Positions 38,907 to 52,359 of a stretch of 64,000 nt of DNA are shown piece by piece. Location of the stretch: NCBI GenBank assembly GCA_964019695.1, contig OZ026517.1, forward strand, positions 51,143,672 to 51,207,671, given 5' to 3'. Both the position numbers and the translations under genes were made by a program. The notes under the pieces are model-generated. The model did not search any database. It saw only the letters and a program-made list of their open reading frames with translations, and was not told the origin of the DNA. Origin of the DNA: Loripinus fragilis. Lineage: Eukaryota; Mollusca; Bivalvia; Lucinida; Lucinidae. Numbering within the stretch: position 1 is the first letter of the stretch; every line of letters starts with the position of its first letter.

Positions 38907-41281
38907 CCAGTTCAAGGACAAGAAAATCCCAATCATAAATATATACAACATTCCACATCCACTGACTGTTTCAAGAACAGCCTCTTCTCCAGGACAATGC
39001 CAGTTTGGAACAGACTACTAGCAACAGTAGCTGAGGTTCTTCTTTGGCATCATTCATGAGGGAGCTGTCCGACCTAATCTTCTAATGAAGAATCACGCCC
39101 GACAATGCCTGTACACCTAAATGATGAATGTGTTCAGCTGTGTCATCGGGCCTAGTGCCAGGTACTCCCAGATAAGATGAAATGTTCACACTCACTAGTC
39201 TAAGCTTGGATTTGCTATATGGATGTCACCTCACTCATCCCAGCAGAGCAGGGACTATGCTTGCTTCCTGTATATTCAACCCTTCCTGTCAGTTCCAGCA
39301 CCATGGTGAATCAGAATTTTAGCTCGTGACGAGTATTGGAACGTCCGAAATTCCGGACGCATCGAACCAAGAGTTCATAAAGTAAAGATAAAATGCGGAA
39401 AATGCTGGATCTAGTTGCAATTTCATTCAAGAAATAATAATTTATGTCTAAAATTTCCAAAATACCTTCTCAAAAAAAAAGTTTTTAGCCCAAAAAGAAT
39501 TGGTATATTCGTTTTGAAATCACCCTTTTTGGCTGGCTAATTCTTTATTGATCATGGAGACGCTTGTTCGACCTAATTACGTTTTTTTTTCTGAAAATTA
39601 CAGTGCAGTTCACTTGAAAAATTCTGTTACCTTTATCAATCTTTTGTCTCTACTTTTTGAATGAAAAAAGCGATTTTGGACTTTTTTCCAAGCATATCCC
39701 AAGCGGTTAGACAGGAAATAGCGGCACTACAATCCAATAACTAAGACCACTGACATTTTCGATGAAGTGATTTACATTTTTGGTGTTTCCTGGCCCATTT
39801 AACTGATGGTGAGCTATTGCTATCATGGAATGTCCATCCTACAGTAGTAAGAGTGTCTCGTTATTTTTTTAGCGACCCTATCGTTTATAGCCTTTTAAAA
39901 AAAAATAATAAAAAAGTGAAAATCTGCATTAGAGTTTAGGAATCATTCAGAAGAAACATATTATTTGAACTGGACTGTAGATTCATATATCACGCTTGAC
40001 CTTGAAGGTTTTATCAACCAACCAATCAGAGCAATCGATTTAACAGGAAGCATTTAAGTGATCCAGAGTGATGACATCATGTTGATGAAAGACTGCTGTT
40101 TACAAATTTTGTGTTGCGGCTATGTTAAGTTCGTTTTTTTCTTTGTTACAAATGTTTAGTTAATATTTTTTGCTTAGATAAAAAAAATATAGGGAGTAGC
40201 CATAACATGCATACAGAAAAGTTGTGATAAGGTGGTCGAATACACAGCAAACCAGGTTAATAGTGGGGGTTCTCCCATCTCTTCATCCCGCAGTTGAGGG
40301 CTCTAGGCAGGGATTCGCTGAGAGCAAAGTAAAAGTCCCAGGTGTTCTCCGGGGCTGGCAGTGGTTACAAATGACTAGTGCATAAAAACATGGCTTAAAC
40401 TATGAACAATGTTGTCTCATCGTTGCAATCAGGGTGGGTGGGGTAAAAGGTCAGTGCGCGCTTCTTCACTTTCGCAGTTCAAAAACCCAAATGTTCACCA
40501 ATAAAAAATGTTATGCAGCGCAAAACACAATGAAATTATTTGTTTGAATGGATCTTACTACCTTTTAACAGTTCATTGTCATAATAGAAGTAAAAGTTCT
40601 CTTTTTCAGTTGTTTTCAGCGAGTTTGGTGGACAGTTTACATTCAATATGGCAGCGTTTCCTTGGAAATTGAGCGAAAACAGCCGAGGACTTCCTATCAA
40701 GTTCCGTAAAAGCCCGAATGGTCCTGAGAGAATAGAATAGAATCGTATGCCCCATTGGAGTATCCGCATACTATCTCTATCTATCTTTATCTACTGGCTC
40801 GCTCCATTTGGAAAATTATGACAGGGAGTTTTGTTATATTGAAGAAAACAAAACAAAACCTTTTAGCTTTGTTTTTGACTAAATGAGGAGTGTCCTTAGC
40901 CTGGGTTCAACCCGGGGTTCAGTCGTCATTTTTTTTTGCCAATATTTTTTTGCCAATATTTTTTTGCCAATATTTTCTTATGCTAATATTCTAAAAATTA
41001 AGATAAGAAAATGATAACATCAAATGTATTGGTAGTCCATTATCAATTTCCGGTAGTCCATTATTAATTTCGGTAGGTATTGACATTTTTTGACCAAGAA
41101 AAAAAAAATAGGAAAAAAATCAGACTGGAACCCAAGATAAGTGCCCTAGGCTCCTCTGTGGTCTGGGTCTTACCCACAGAAGGAGACAGACTAATCCAGC
41201 GTGAAAAAGTTCGGGAGAGAGGGTATCACTGTATGTCTGGTATCTACAATATTGAGCACTATGTACCTGGTAGTTTTCAAA
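38907..41281. other. DNAH1 upstream region
   Basis: No coding exon was recognised in this stretch. The DNAH1 promoter and leader exon probably lie here, since an acceptor touches the ATG, but neither could be placed. A palindrome GTTTCCTTGGAAAT at 40656-40669 is a weak relative of the RFX X-box. At 40925-40990 TTTTTTTGCCAATAT is repeated three to four times, and at 41041-41085 GGTAGTCCATTATYAATTTC is repeated twice. Confidence 0.4.
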
Positions 41282-41454
41282 GGAATCGAGACAGTTCGCC
41301 GACAAGACAATTCACCGACATGGGTTTTGAAGACAGTTCAAGACTTCGGTGAACTGTCTTCAATTCTGTCGGTGAACTGTCTTCAATTCTGTCGGTGAAC
41401 TGTCTTCAAAACCCATGTCGGTGAATTGTCTTGTCGGCGAACTGTCTCGATTCC
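41282..41454. repeat. Perfect 59-bp inverted repeat with tandem spacer
   Basis: Arms 41282-41340 and 41396-41454 are exact reverse complements over 59 bp (beginning GGAATCGAGACAGTTCGCCG). The 55-bp spacer contains GTGAACTGTCTTCAATTCTG repeated in tandem, with the second repeat running into the right arm. An exact match over this length implies recent origin or gene conversion. Confidence 0.9.
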
Positions 41455-41905
41455 AACTCTTATGTCCCCCATGGAGGAGAGCGGAGTAGCCCCTTTAGAG
41501 GGCTGATCAGGTCTGCTTCACGTGTGAATGCTCCTTGAAACTGCCTGTTACAAATGTTGGCTTTTAGCTTTGTGTCTGTCTTAAGGATTCCGTTTTCTCT
41601 GCGTGATATGATCCCAAACACATCTTTTTAGCGATTTGATATATGACTAAAACTTTTTAATCTTTTCAACAATGGAATCTAGGGCGAAAATTAGGTACCG
41701 GTAAAATGCATTTAAGCCTGTAGTGTCATCAGAGTATTACGGATCCTTAAGGTAACAACACCATTGAAGATTATATACCCTTTAATGCATGTAACAAGAA
41801 CTACAAGTAAGTAACCTGACCAATATACTCTCTCAGAATAATGCTATCTTAGAAGCATATTACGGGGAAAAGTATATATAAGTATTCTCAGTTGATACTA
41901 CACAG

Positions 41906-42226
41906 TTCCCAGTGGCTTAGGCTGCTGTCCGTTCTAAGGTGATGGTTCTGTTGTTGTTTAATTATTGTTTATTATTGCTCTCATTGTGTGTGTGGGGGGG
42001 GGGTGGGGGGGAGGTCTGTGTTTGGTCCTTGTTTTGTTATTCAGTACTTTGTGTCCATCTAGTTTTGCAATCATCTTGATGGGGAAGAGAGAGCTGGTTG
42101 CTTTACTTAAATGTCTTCCTGATATCTTTTGACAGTCAGTGTTCTGTGGCTCTGTCCTCGCAGTGCCATGGGTTGGTCTGTGGTGTGTGATTGTGGTATT
42201 TCCTGACCATACTCACTTGCCTTTTT
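41906..42226 (+). repeat. Interspersed repeat family F
   Basis: Shares GTGGCTTAGGCTGCTGTCCG, ATCTTGATGGGGAAGAGAGA and GTGATTGTGGTATTTCCTGA with copies at 43832-44174, 52154-52300, and inverted at 53098-53440. Fragments lie near 61440-61525, 62040-62110 and 62165-62345. It contains an uninterrupted G-run interrupted once (41991-42012). No coding potential. Confidence 0.7.
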
Positions 42227-43264
42227 AAGAGAGTCTGGATCTGAGCTGTTGTATATTGGAAACGTATTTCCATAAGGCATCTCTCAATACCTTCTGTACA
42301 TGTGCTCTGAACCGCTTGTAATGAATCTTGACATCAGGACCCTTGGATTTACGAGCACAGGGTGGCCAATCACGTGATACGCAGTTGGTAATCTCATATT
42401 CTTATGACGGTTTTCTGATCGATTCAACGTAAGCCAAGCTTTTTTGTGGGTTTTTAGATCGATTTCAGAAAAGACACTAAGTGCAGAGTACACAGGCTAT
42501 ACAGGGGATCATTCTACCGTTTACCATTTTCAGCTAAAACATGTAGTTCTTGTGAAAAGTTGTGCAAAGTCCTACGGAGTGAAATTGCATGAATCACACT
42601 TTTGTCAGTACATGGTCATGACGAAGGCTAATCAGCTAATTTATTCAAATATGTTTCGGTCATTGCCTTTAGTAGTGAATATTAATCAGTTTTCCACAAA
42701 TTGAGTAAAAGGTTTCAGGGTGGTACTTGATTGTATCGATTCCTGATCTTTGCACCCTTACTTACTTTTTTTCTATTCCTTGGAGGTGAAGATTGCAATG
42801 GGAGACAATGATATGAATCACACGGTTAGGTGGGAATCACACTTGAATCTACGATATCAAAAAAGATAGGAATCACATTCTTTTTTTGCTAGCTCGTCTA
42901 GCATTGATTAAAGTCAGTTTATGATATAAAATGCTGTCTGTTATTGATCGGCTATTGGTCTGTCTCAACCATAAACTTAATATATTCTACATCTACAAGA
43001 AGAATCAGTTAAATTTAGCTGAAATCATGCAATAAGATTTGCTGAAAGATTCACATTCTTATTTGCAAAATGACAATCATGGTGACCATATTGAAATTCT
43101 TTAAAAGACTTGTCACAAATCGTACTTGGGGTTTAAATGAATCTTGGTATGGTAGAAACATAAGGGATAAATTAAAATTTAGACACCATGGCACATGGCA
43201 GCCATCTTGAAATTCTTTAAACAGCATTTCACCCCAAACAATACATTTTAATTGAGCAAAAAGC

Positions 43265-43690
43265 TTGGTGGGAGGCTATGGGCAACATGGTGTCTTAGAT
43301 TCGACATCATGGCTCTGTTCTGGTATATTATATGGCAGCCATTTTGAAATTCTTCAATTTTCATCTAAAAAAACATGTTGTTTTGAACAGTACTTTTGTG
43401 GAAGGCATCTGGGCAATATGGATATGAAGTTCTTCAAAAGAATATTTTTTTACCATGGCAGCCATATTGAAATTCTTAAAATTACTTCTAGTCCCTGAGT
43501 TGCTAATAGACCTCCTTCGTTCATGGGGAATCTAGTTTATTAAGATTTTCTAAAACTACAACATATCAAACGTAAATTGACACATGATAGCCCTCTGGCA
43601 GTTGGGAGCTTTACTGCATAACAGTCATGTTAACTACATTTAATATCCAATAACAGCTACACATCTTTTTGTACAAGTTTGTATCATGCG
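43265..43690 (+). repeat. Duplicated segment, copy 1 (partner 46270-46690)
   Basis: Shares GGCTCTGTTCTGGTATATTA, GTGGAAGGCATCTGGGCAAT, GTTGCTAATAGACCTCCTYC and TAGCCCTCTGGCAGTTGGG, in order and at similar spacing, with 46270-46690. Contains no gene. Confidence 0.75.
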
Positions 43691-45290
43691 TTACATATTT
43701 CCAATCAACCAACAAGGTTGATTTTTACACCAGAAACAATGTTTAATATCCCCTTTCACTCTTGTTTATCAATGAAATACTCATATATATGATATTTGAA
43801 GCATACAGATAGGATTACATGCTTACAACAGCAGAATCTAGGGCGAAGATTTGGTACCAGTAAAATACATTTAAGCCCCACGGTGGCTTAGGCTGCTGTC
43901 CGTTCTAAGGCGGTGGTTCTGTTGTTGTTGACTTTTTGTTTATTGTTACTCCCATTGTGGGAGTCTGTAATTGTTCTATGTTTTGTCGTGCGTTACTTTA
44001 TGTCCATTCTAGCATTGCAATCATCTTGATGGGGAAGAGAGAGCTGGTTGTTTTGCTTAATTTGTCTTCCTGGTGTCTCGTGATGGTTGAGCGGCTCTTC
44101 CTCACGGTGCCACGGGGTTGTCTGCAGTTTGTGATTGTGGTATTTCCTGATCATACTCACTTACTATTTTTTATTTTAAAATGAAAAGATTCCCACCTTA
44201 CATAACGTTTTTCTTTGAGGTTGTGACATAAAATAGTTTATAAATTGTGATAGAAGCAAGCTGTTAGCACTTTTGTAATGGTTATTAAATTGTATTTTAG
44301 ATACATATTATTTTAACTTAAAATACTTATTGAAAAATATATAAAATGAAACTATTCAACAAAATATCAATCATTTTTGGGGTGCTTAGGTGAAACTGTA
44401 ACGTTAATTACACCATATAATGAGCCATTGAAGTTCCACGGCATTATCATAATGAAATGGCCTAGATTCTATCTCTAAATGGTCAAAGATTAAGAGAGTC
44501 TATTGTGTAGCACTTGATAAGTTAATTGGAATAAATGCACCAGAAATATCCATTGCACTTTGATAGCATTGGCAGTATGTATTTCTAAACATAACTGTTA
44601 CAATCTGATTAACAATTTACGCCTGGTTTAATCTTTGTTCCTTTATATATCAAAATCGGACTCTACCCACAGCTTTGTATACGTTTGAATTCTAGCAAGC
44701 TCAGGTGTCACCCTAGTGTAGTGGATAAACCACTTGTACCGAGGTGTCCCAAGTTCAATTTCATCTCCTCCAATTCGTATTGGCCCAGTCTCCCATATGA
44801 CTTTTTTGTCATTGGGAGGAAACACAAACTCACTTGCTTAGTCTATATTATTCAATGTTGCTTGTCATTGGGAATTTCAGATTTGCCAATGAAATTCGCA
44901 TGGATTGCGTTTTTCACACTAGGAAAACCTCAATACAAAAAATTATTATGATCTATAGCATTTTGGAATTTCGCATTCCCGATACTTATGTCGGGCCCTG
45001 ATTTATCAGCCTATACATGTTGTGGGCTCTAAAAGAAATGTGGTAATAAGGGCTCCCAACTCGTATATTAACACTTATGGATAAGACAAAACAATTAAGA
45101 CTTTACACTTAATAACATGTTTATCACCAGCATTAACATACATTTGTTGAATACATATACAATGTATAAGTAAACAATGTAGACCATGATCATGTGCCAC
45201 ATTTGTAGCGTTTGATCAATGTACATACTGTTGGCAACAACTAATGCATAAGACCTTTGTAACCCCAGTCCCAGACCTGGGAGAGGGCAG
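43690..45290 (+). repeat. Diverged segmental duplication, copy 1 (partner 52360-53920)
   Basis: Colinear landmarks shared with 52.36-53.92 kb: ACAATGTTTAATATCCC, CATAACGTTTTTCTTTGAGG, CAAAATATCAATCATTTTT, a later CATGGATTGC block, and TGTGCCACATTTGTAGCGTT followed by CTGTTGGCAACAAC and CTTTGTAACCCC. No gene was seen. Confidence 0.7.
43832..44174 (+). repeat. Interspersed repeat family F, longest copy
   Basis: Runs from AGAATCTAGGGCGAAGATTT to GATCATACTCACTTACTATT. The copy at 41.7-42.2 kb has the same ends but a ~190-bp insertion after ATTTAAGCC. A short open frame across it is repeat-derived. Confidence 0.7.
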
Positions 45291-46269
45291 GGATAGCGGT
45301 GCTATAGTATCTTGGTTTTACTTTTGGACCAGTGGTTCATAAGGAGCTGTGATAAGGTTTGATTCTAGTTCTAGTTCTGGCGATTATCTCAGTCAGTGTT
45401 CAGTTTTAGTTCTAAATTGAAACAAAATGCACGTTAGCTTCCTGCTTATTGTATTGTGGCGATGTAGCGTCATTTGAAAATTAGAGTTTAGAAACTTATA
45501 TAAAGAAACTACAAACCTTACTACATGTATGTGAATCAATCGACTGTAGCCCATATAGTTAATAAAACATTCATAATGGGTGAGTATGTTTTTCGTTGAT
45601 GGAGTTTGTTGGCTAGATGACTTTGGTGGAAGCCTTTGAATAATGTCAACTGCCAGGCCAGAGTTACCTTACCCATGACATTGTGTTTACAAGGCCAAGT
45701 GGCAGGTCGATACTTATCTGAGGGGAATGTTATGTGACCATATAGTGTCACGGATATAATACATTTTTAAAGTACAATATGTACTATATGGACTATGCAA
45801 CTTCAAATCTTACAAGATAGGAGTAAAGGTAGCATGTATAATTAATAAATCACCCTTGGTCGGTGAACATGCATTTCCACTGACGGAGATTATTAGCTGG
45901 ATGGCTCACTCTACAAACTTATTCATGAACAGCAGCTGTGTAGTATAAAATACATGTGATTATCATTTGACAATCCATCCATCCAAACTAAATGTTAGAT
46001 TGTACTGAAACTTTGGGGGAGGTATTGATGCAAAACAAAAAATTATAGTCGCTATAATCGCTTCATGACGATATCCAAGATGGTCACACTGACAGCATCT
46101 TGAAATCCTCTGAATGACATTTCCTCCCAAGCCTTATCTTATATAGAATTGAAACTTGGATGGGCGCATCCCTGCACGATGGAAATTTTGAAATGCTTAA
46201 ATAATTCTGTTTTAATATACAAGATGGTAAAAATTCTTTAAACAACATTTCCTATATTGGATTGAGCCA

Positions 46270-46690
46270 AACCTTGATGGGAGGCTTTGGGCAACATGGC
46301 ATCTTGGATTTGACATTATGGCTCTGTTCTGGTATATTACATGGCAGCCATTTTGAAATTCTTCAAATTTCATCGTAAAAAAACATATTGGATTGAACTG
46401 CAACTTTGTGGAAGGCATCTGGGCAATATGGATATTAAGATTTGCAAAAATTATATGGCCACCATATTGAAATTCTTTTAATGACCTCTAGACTGTGAGT
46501 TGCTAATAGACCTCCTCCTTTCAAGGGGAATTAAGTTAATTAGGATTTTCTAAAAACTACACTATATAAGACGCAAAATGACACATGTTAGCCCTCTGGC
46601 AGTTGGGTGTTACTGTGAAACAGCAATGTTAACTTCATTTAATACCCTATAACAGCTTTAAATATTTTTGTGCAAGTACAAAGCCATACC
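46270..46690 (+). repeat. Duplicated segment, copy 2 (partner 43265-43690)
   Basis: A direct, diverged duplicate of 43265-43690, about 3.0 kb away. The ATTTTGAAATTCTTCAAATT and CATATTGAAATTCTTTTAAT blocks match with scattered substitutions and small gaps. Confidence 0.75.
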
Positions 46691-47485
46691 TAATTTTGAT
46701 TTATCGTCATGCTAATTGTCTAAAATCACTTAATCAAGTGCTGCAAATAGGTAGTATGTGTTAAAACAATGCAAGTATATTATTTTACAGTTATATACGT
46801 GACTTACTTTCAAATATACCACTATTTAGTGCTCTGCTATCACTAGACCATGGGCTGCCAAAATATATATGAGGGGAATTTTATACACTTTGAATTTTCA
46901 AAAACCACATAACATAAGCCACAAAATAATGCAATAGCAGAGTTTGCTACTCTACCCTATAATAATTGGAAATTCATAGTATATATATATAAAAGTGGTT
47001 CTTATTCTTACATATAAATTTTATCTTGCAATTAGCAGTATACTTTGAACTCATTTATGTAACTTTTATGACTGTAACAATACAGCCGTTACATCGTTTT
47101 AAATACATTTAGTAATATCAGTCTTCAGATAAGCATTAAAAAAATAAATCCACTTTACATCACAATTTAAGACTTAATTTTGTACTGTCTTTGACAACAT
47201 TTTGGTCACACATATTACCTTATGATAATACACATTACGTTAACAGTTTTGTCAGAGCATTGGCGTTTATCCTTATTCCATTATTACTATTTTGTTTTGC
47301 TAGTGAGGTTTAAAACTTATACATTTGCCAAATTGATAAAATAGTTGGCCATCCAGAGCCTGAAAAAAAAATCTGTTGGCATTTTTGAGTACATTTTGGC
47401 ATCCATGCTCAAAGTGTATCTTGATGTGTTTTAAGAAGGATAGGGGTGGATGCCAAGTCTGGAAATGCCCCAAAGTCCCAGAATT

Positions 47486-47498
47486 AGGTCAAAGGTCA
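47486..47498 (+). promoter_or_regulatory. DR1 nuclear-receptor motif in a terminal repeat
   Basis: AGGTCAAAGGTCA is a perfect DR1 (HNF4/RXR-type consensus). The mirror arm has TGACCTTTGACCT at 51838-51850 and TGACCTTTGACCC at 51658-51670. Function is inferred from sequence only. Confidence 0.4.
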
Positions 47499-47569
47499 AC
47501 TGAGTGCAAATTCTTGTATAAACGTCAGATTTTAGCGTTTTTATCAATTAGCTACCCAAAATTATGATT

Positions 47570-50500
47570 CAAAGTAATGCAAAATCTCTTTTGGATACTA
47601 CAGCCATGCTACATAAACAAACAGCATCATCAAGGCATGATGTGTGTTTGGATCAAAGGTCATTTAAGTGCAAAATAGGTGAAAATTGTAGCAATATTTT
47701 TTTTAAATAGGGACAAAATTCAAATTTTAAGTTCCCTTCTATCCTAATGGAAGATTTTTTTTATTGCTATCCTGCTAGGTGTGTGTCTATCATGTTTGGA
47801 AAGCAATGATTTACCAAGTTTCCTGCGGTCAAATATTCATTATAGGCATGTAAAGTACGTTACTGTATAAAATTAATTAAAATGTAATACAACTAAGAAT
47901 AGCCATTTCATTTTAAAGAAATAATTTTTTGCTTAATGCTTTGTATGAATACGTCATTTTATGCAATTATTATCCTTTTATACATAAGATGTGTTTAAGT
48001 TGTTACTTACGTTACATTTTACCATCTGAAATTGAGTCATTTCTCAAAGGTATATGCTCCTAGCTGCAGCTTTCATGAAGGACTTGGCCATGATCGTATG
48101 CTTATAGGACTAAAATATATTTCTTTTATCATTTCACATGTTTGTTGTGTTTGTTCCCATCTATGAGTTATTGTAAAACACTTTTTACAAGGCCACTACC
48201 TGCTAATTGCATATACTAAGCATAACTTTATGAAAACACAAAGACCAAGCCTCCTTTCATAAAACATCAGGCGTGTTCAAACTATGATAGAATATGGTAA
48301 ATACCATATACTGGAAGGAATATATCCTCACATTTGTCTTCGCATCAGTCTGTTAGCAGATGGTAACATACATAACATAAGCTAATATACAGGTACATTT
48401 CTAATAATTACCATCCAGTGAAACATTGTTAATTTTTTGTGGGGAATATCATGGAAATAGGCCTGACATTAAGGGTAATCCTCTATATAACTTAAAACAT
48501 TTAATTTGCACATATTAATGAAATGATGTGGATTCAAAAGCAGCATTTCTTTGAAATCAGGCTGCTTGTGCTAACGTATTCATCCATATATAGAAGCAGT
48601 ATAGATATGGTATTAAAGTTAACCTCTAATTTTAAGATACCATAAAATGTGTATATATATCTTTTACAGGGTAACTCTTTATACGTTTTAATTGTTTCAG
48701 TGTCGATAAATTCAATTCTAAGTATCATGATTAAACATAATTTGCTTATTATTTTTTTGCAATGGTGATAGAGATCAAATGCTATGATGCAATTGGCATG
48801 TGTTTCTATATGTTATTCTTTTTAACTGTAAAATGCCAATGCAAGTTTTATTCTTAATTAAATTTCCTCAAAACAGATGTCTGGTGACTTCTTGGGAACA
48901 CAGGCATTTACCATATTGGAGCACCTGATGATTTGATTGTGTTCATAGTTTTCCATCAGTTTGGGGTCATTTCTTAGTATTTAGAGTAAATGTGTCCTGA
49001 ATTGGTTATCGAATATTTACAATTACTAGCATAATCCATTGGTTTAACATCTCCCATTCGCTTGGTGTATATAAGATCCTAAGGTAGTTAACTTGTCTGT
49101 TCTAGTGTAGAATCTATCTGTTAACCATGACAATTTGCTAAGACAGGGATTGATTGCATATAGGGTAGGTGACTTACATTAATGTATACATCTACTGCTC
49201 GTAGATATAAGTGCAATATATCAGATTGGATAGCACTGCCTGAACTGTACAGTGTAAAAACATGTTTGGTGTTATGCCATTTTATCAACCATGCTTTATC
49301 CACTACACACTCTATGTTGGTGGCACGTTTTTCATCCTTATCCGTAAATGCCAAACATTGGGCAAGGAAGAGTAAATCGTTGAAGTTGAACTGGTAACAT
49401 ACTTAAAATGTGTAGTTTTAATATGCCATTACTCTTGAAATAAAACCGAACTACTTTCCTTTCACTATATACAAGACAGTCCTCAATCAGTGTTAGTCTT
49501 CACAAATATCTACAAGGATATAGGTACAAGAGTGAGCAAGTTTATGCTTAAAATGCTTTCTGCAAGCTGTTGTCAGCAATGTTGTGCACATTTTCGATGG
49601 TTTTGCATATATTTAAAACTATCACAATAAGCCTAATTTAGTAAACCTTTTAAAACCAACAAACAGACCATAACTCACTTTTCATAGGACATATATAAAC
49701 ATGTACTAGGTTTACAAATAGCTCAACAAAATCAAATAGTGCATAAACAAAGCTAAAAACAAACTACCTTGTGAATAAGAAAAGCAAAGAAATCAGCTGC
49801 GTGTGACACTACTTTTTCAACATTCAGTTTAATCTGTGAGTTTCAGAGATGCAAACCATACTAGTGAATTTTGGGAGTCATGTTTTTTTGTTTTATGCTT
49901 AAGAATAAAACAGTTAACTGATCTTTTAAATAAAGTATCACTAACGTTCGAATGATTTGTTGTTTATGTTACCATGAAATATGTTCAAATGTTTTACAAG
50001 ACTGCTTCATGGCTCAGGTAACCTTACCTCAACCAACCTTAGTCTAAGATAATTAACAAGCAGAATAGTTTCTATCCCAATTGCTGCAGAATATAATAAG
50101 ATAATCATCATTACAATATGATATGAAATCTAGTTGGACAAAACATAGAAGATTTTAATGGGGACAGATGATAAATTAATTTTATAATGTAATTGTCAAC
50201 AATGACAAGTAAAAATTAAAAGAATTCAGCATACAAGGAAAATCTTTAATACTAGATCTATGTAACATCCTATTTTTGGTTATAAAACATGCTGGTTCTG
50301 TACTACGATGTTTCAATTACAATCTTCAAAAACCTATCCCTGTTATAGAAGACACTCAGCACTACCCCTGCCTTAATTCCTGCCTTGTCACTAGATGTAT
50401 GAAATATTGCTATGCTATTTTAAATTAACTATTGATATTAAGTCAATACTTATATCATGATGTAGATTGCATGTTTATCGTTATGTACCATTGGTAGAAA

Positions 50501-51500
50501 TCTGAAAACTGCAATATGAATGTAAAAGAACCAAGCAAATTACAAAAGGTAAATGAGTAAGACCAGGAAGTGCCACATTCACATATTGCAGACCAACCCA
50601 TAGCACTCTTTTGAATTAAGTCTTATATAGAATAAAATGTGTGTAGTATATGTAAGCAAATTGTGGAGAGCACACCCAAATTTTATATAAGCCTAACAAC
50701 AATTTACTACCTTTATCCATTTATGTAAGGTACCCTTTGTTACCTGCGTTACCTCATTAATATATGTGCAGCAATTTAAGATCCATTATTGTTAATATAG
50801 TTATAATTTGATTTCATTGTGAAAGATATTTTGCCAATTCCAATGCAACGTAAATAATAGAAAAATGAATCTGTAAGCAGCTATGCGTTACATGCTGGAG
50901 CCAGTACAAATTACATACTAATTAGCATATTTAAATATTTACTTGATTTCACTTCATTGGAAGTTAAAAGTTATAAACAACTTCAAATATATGAAAATGA
51001 ACATTTTAAAATAGAATATAGATCAATAGCATGTATATTTCAGGTCAGGTATCATGGTTTATTCTAATACATGTAATTTGTAAAGTCATTATCTGCAATT
51101 TAGTATAAAATGTAACATACGTATCGCTGATGAGCAGAAATACCTATCACAGATTTATGCAATTGATTTTTATGTCTAGTTTAAACATTTAATGCTTAAA
51201 CTGTTACACAAATACTATTAAAATAAATCAACATTAGCCTTGCACTGTGTGTACTGTTATTTTCAATGCCAGTAGGGTAACGTTGTTTACATGTGATTTA
51301 TAGAAAAATAACCACAGAAAAGTTATTAAATTATGTGTTTCTAAGGCCCCAAGACATGTCCCAAACTGAAAATAGTTTTACTTTCTGAGAGGTGCAGCAA
51401 ACTCTCAAAGTAGCCCATATATCTCAGTTTAGCCTAATTGAGGGAGAATTTCCGTCAAAATGGCACAAAACTTACGATGTTTGTCTTTGTAAAATCCATA
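47570..51500. other. AT-rich interior of the 4.66-kb element
   Basis: No gene, RNA gene or tandem array was recognised. Reading frames are short and lack conserved motifs. It could be the decayed body of an autonomous transposon or filler. Confidence 0.5.
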
Positions 51501-52359
51501 AAAGGATGCTTCAAAAGGGGTTCATTTAATGATAAACATGTTAATTTAAGCCTTCTGAAAGACTTCTACCCTTTTTAGAGTTTTAAAAGCATCTTGTTGT
51601 TGGACCAGAGAAAAAAAGAAACACAGTTTGTAAAAATGCTCCATTTATTGCACTTGATGACCTTTGACCCAATTTTAAAGTCGACATATGAACATTCAGC
51701 TATAAAAAACATTTTCTCAATGTTTTTCAGACTTATAACTATAAGCATACGAAACTTGGCTTAAAATGAAATATGTTTACATATAAAAAGATGAAGTTGT
51801 TTTACAGTGGTACAATTTTTCTCATTTTTGCACTCAATGACCTTTGACCTAATTTCTGGCCTTCATAAGCAAATTCAGACTTGGCATCCACCCCTATGGC
51901 TTTGTATACATGCTAAATATTATGTTAAAAGTGGTCTAACAAATGTACTCAAAAATGCCAACAAAACCAAAAATATGCACCTTTTCTGGATTCGGATTGC
52001 CAACTAAAATATTTGGTTGTTTTCAAAAGTTAAAAAAAAACTATGTCACAAAAGCAAATATGCTTTGACAATTTGACATAGCCTCTTTATACGAACTAAT
52101 ACATTCTTTATCATACTTTCTATTATCTTTATTATTAAACACAAAAATCATCTAATGGGGAAGAGAGAGCTGGTTGCTTTGCTTAATTTGTCTTCCTGGT
52201 GTCTCGTGATGGTTGAGCGGCTCTTCCTTGCGGTGCCACAGGGTTGTCCGCGGTTTGTGATTGTGGTATTTCCTGATCATACTCACTTACTATTTTTGAA
52301 ATGAAATAAAAAAAACAATGATATATAATTTAGGTTAAAAAGCAATGTATATAACGCCT

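Larger units (their letters stand above)
47343..52005. mobile_element. 4.66-kb element with long terminal inverted repeats
   Basis: The ends AGTTGGCCATCCAGA and, inverted, AGTTGGCAATCCGAATCC lie inside long similar inverted arms (47343-47510 and 51835-52005). Shared blocks include GTTGGCATTTTTGAGTACAT, AGGGGTGGATGCCAAGTCTG and AATTAGGTCAAAGGTCA. AAAAT flanks both sides (47338-47342, 52006-52010). The AT-rich 4-kb interior shows no open frame over 80 codons and no recognised protein. Confidence 0.72.

Noticed and set aside
40656..40669. X-box in the DNAH1 promoter (GTTTCCTTGGAAAT)
   Set aside because: Both half-sites deviate from GTTRCC / RGYAAC and the transcription start is unknown, so it is only a weak candidate.
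40536..40769. Minus-strand open frame of 77 codons as an upstream DNAH1 coding exon
   Set aside because: It shows no similarity to dynein N-termini, and exon 1 already begins with a suitable ATG. It may overlap an untranslated leader, which cannot be decided from sequence.
43265..43498. Open frames in the duplicated segments and family F repeats
   Set aside because: The frames are not kept between the duplicated copies, and the sequences recur as interspersed repeats.
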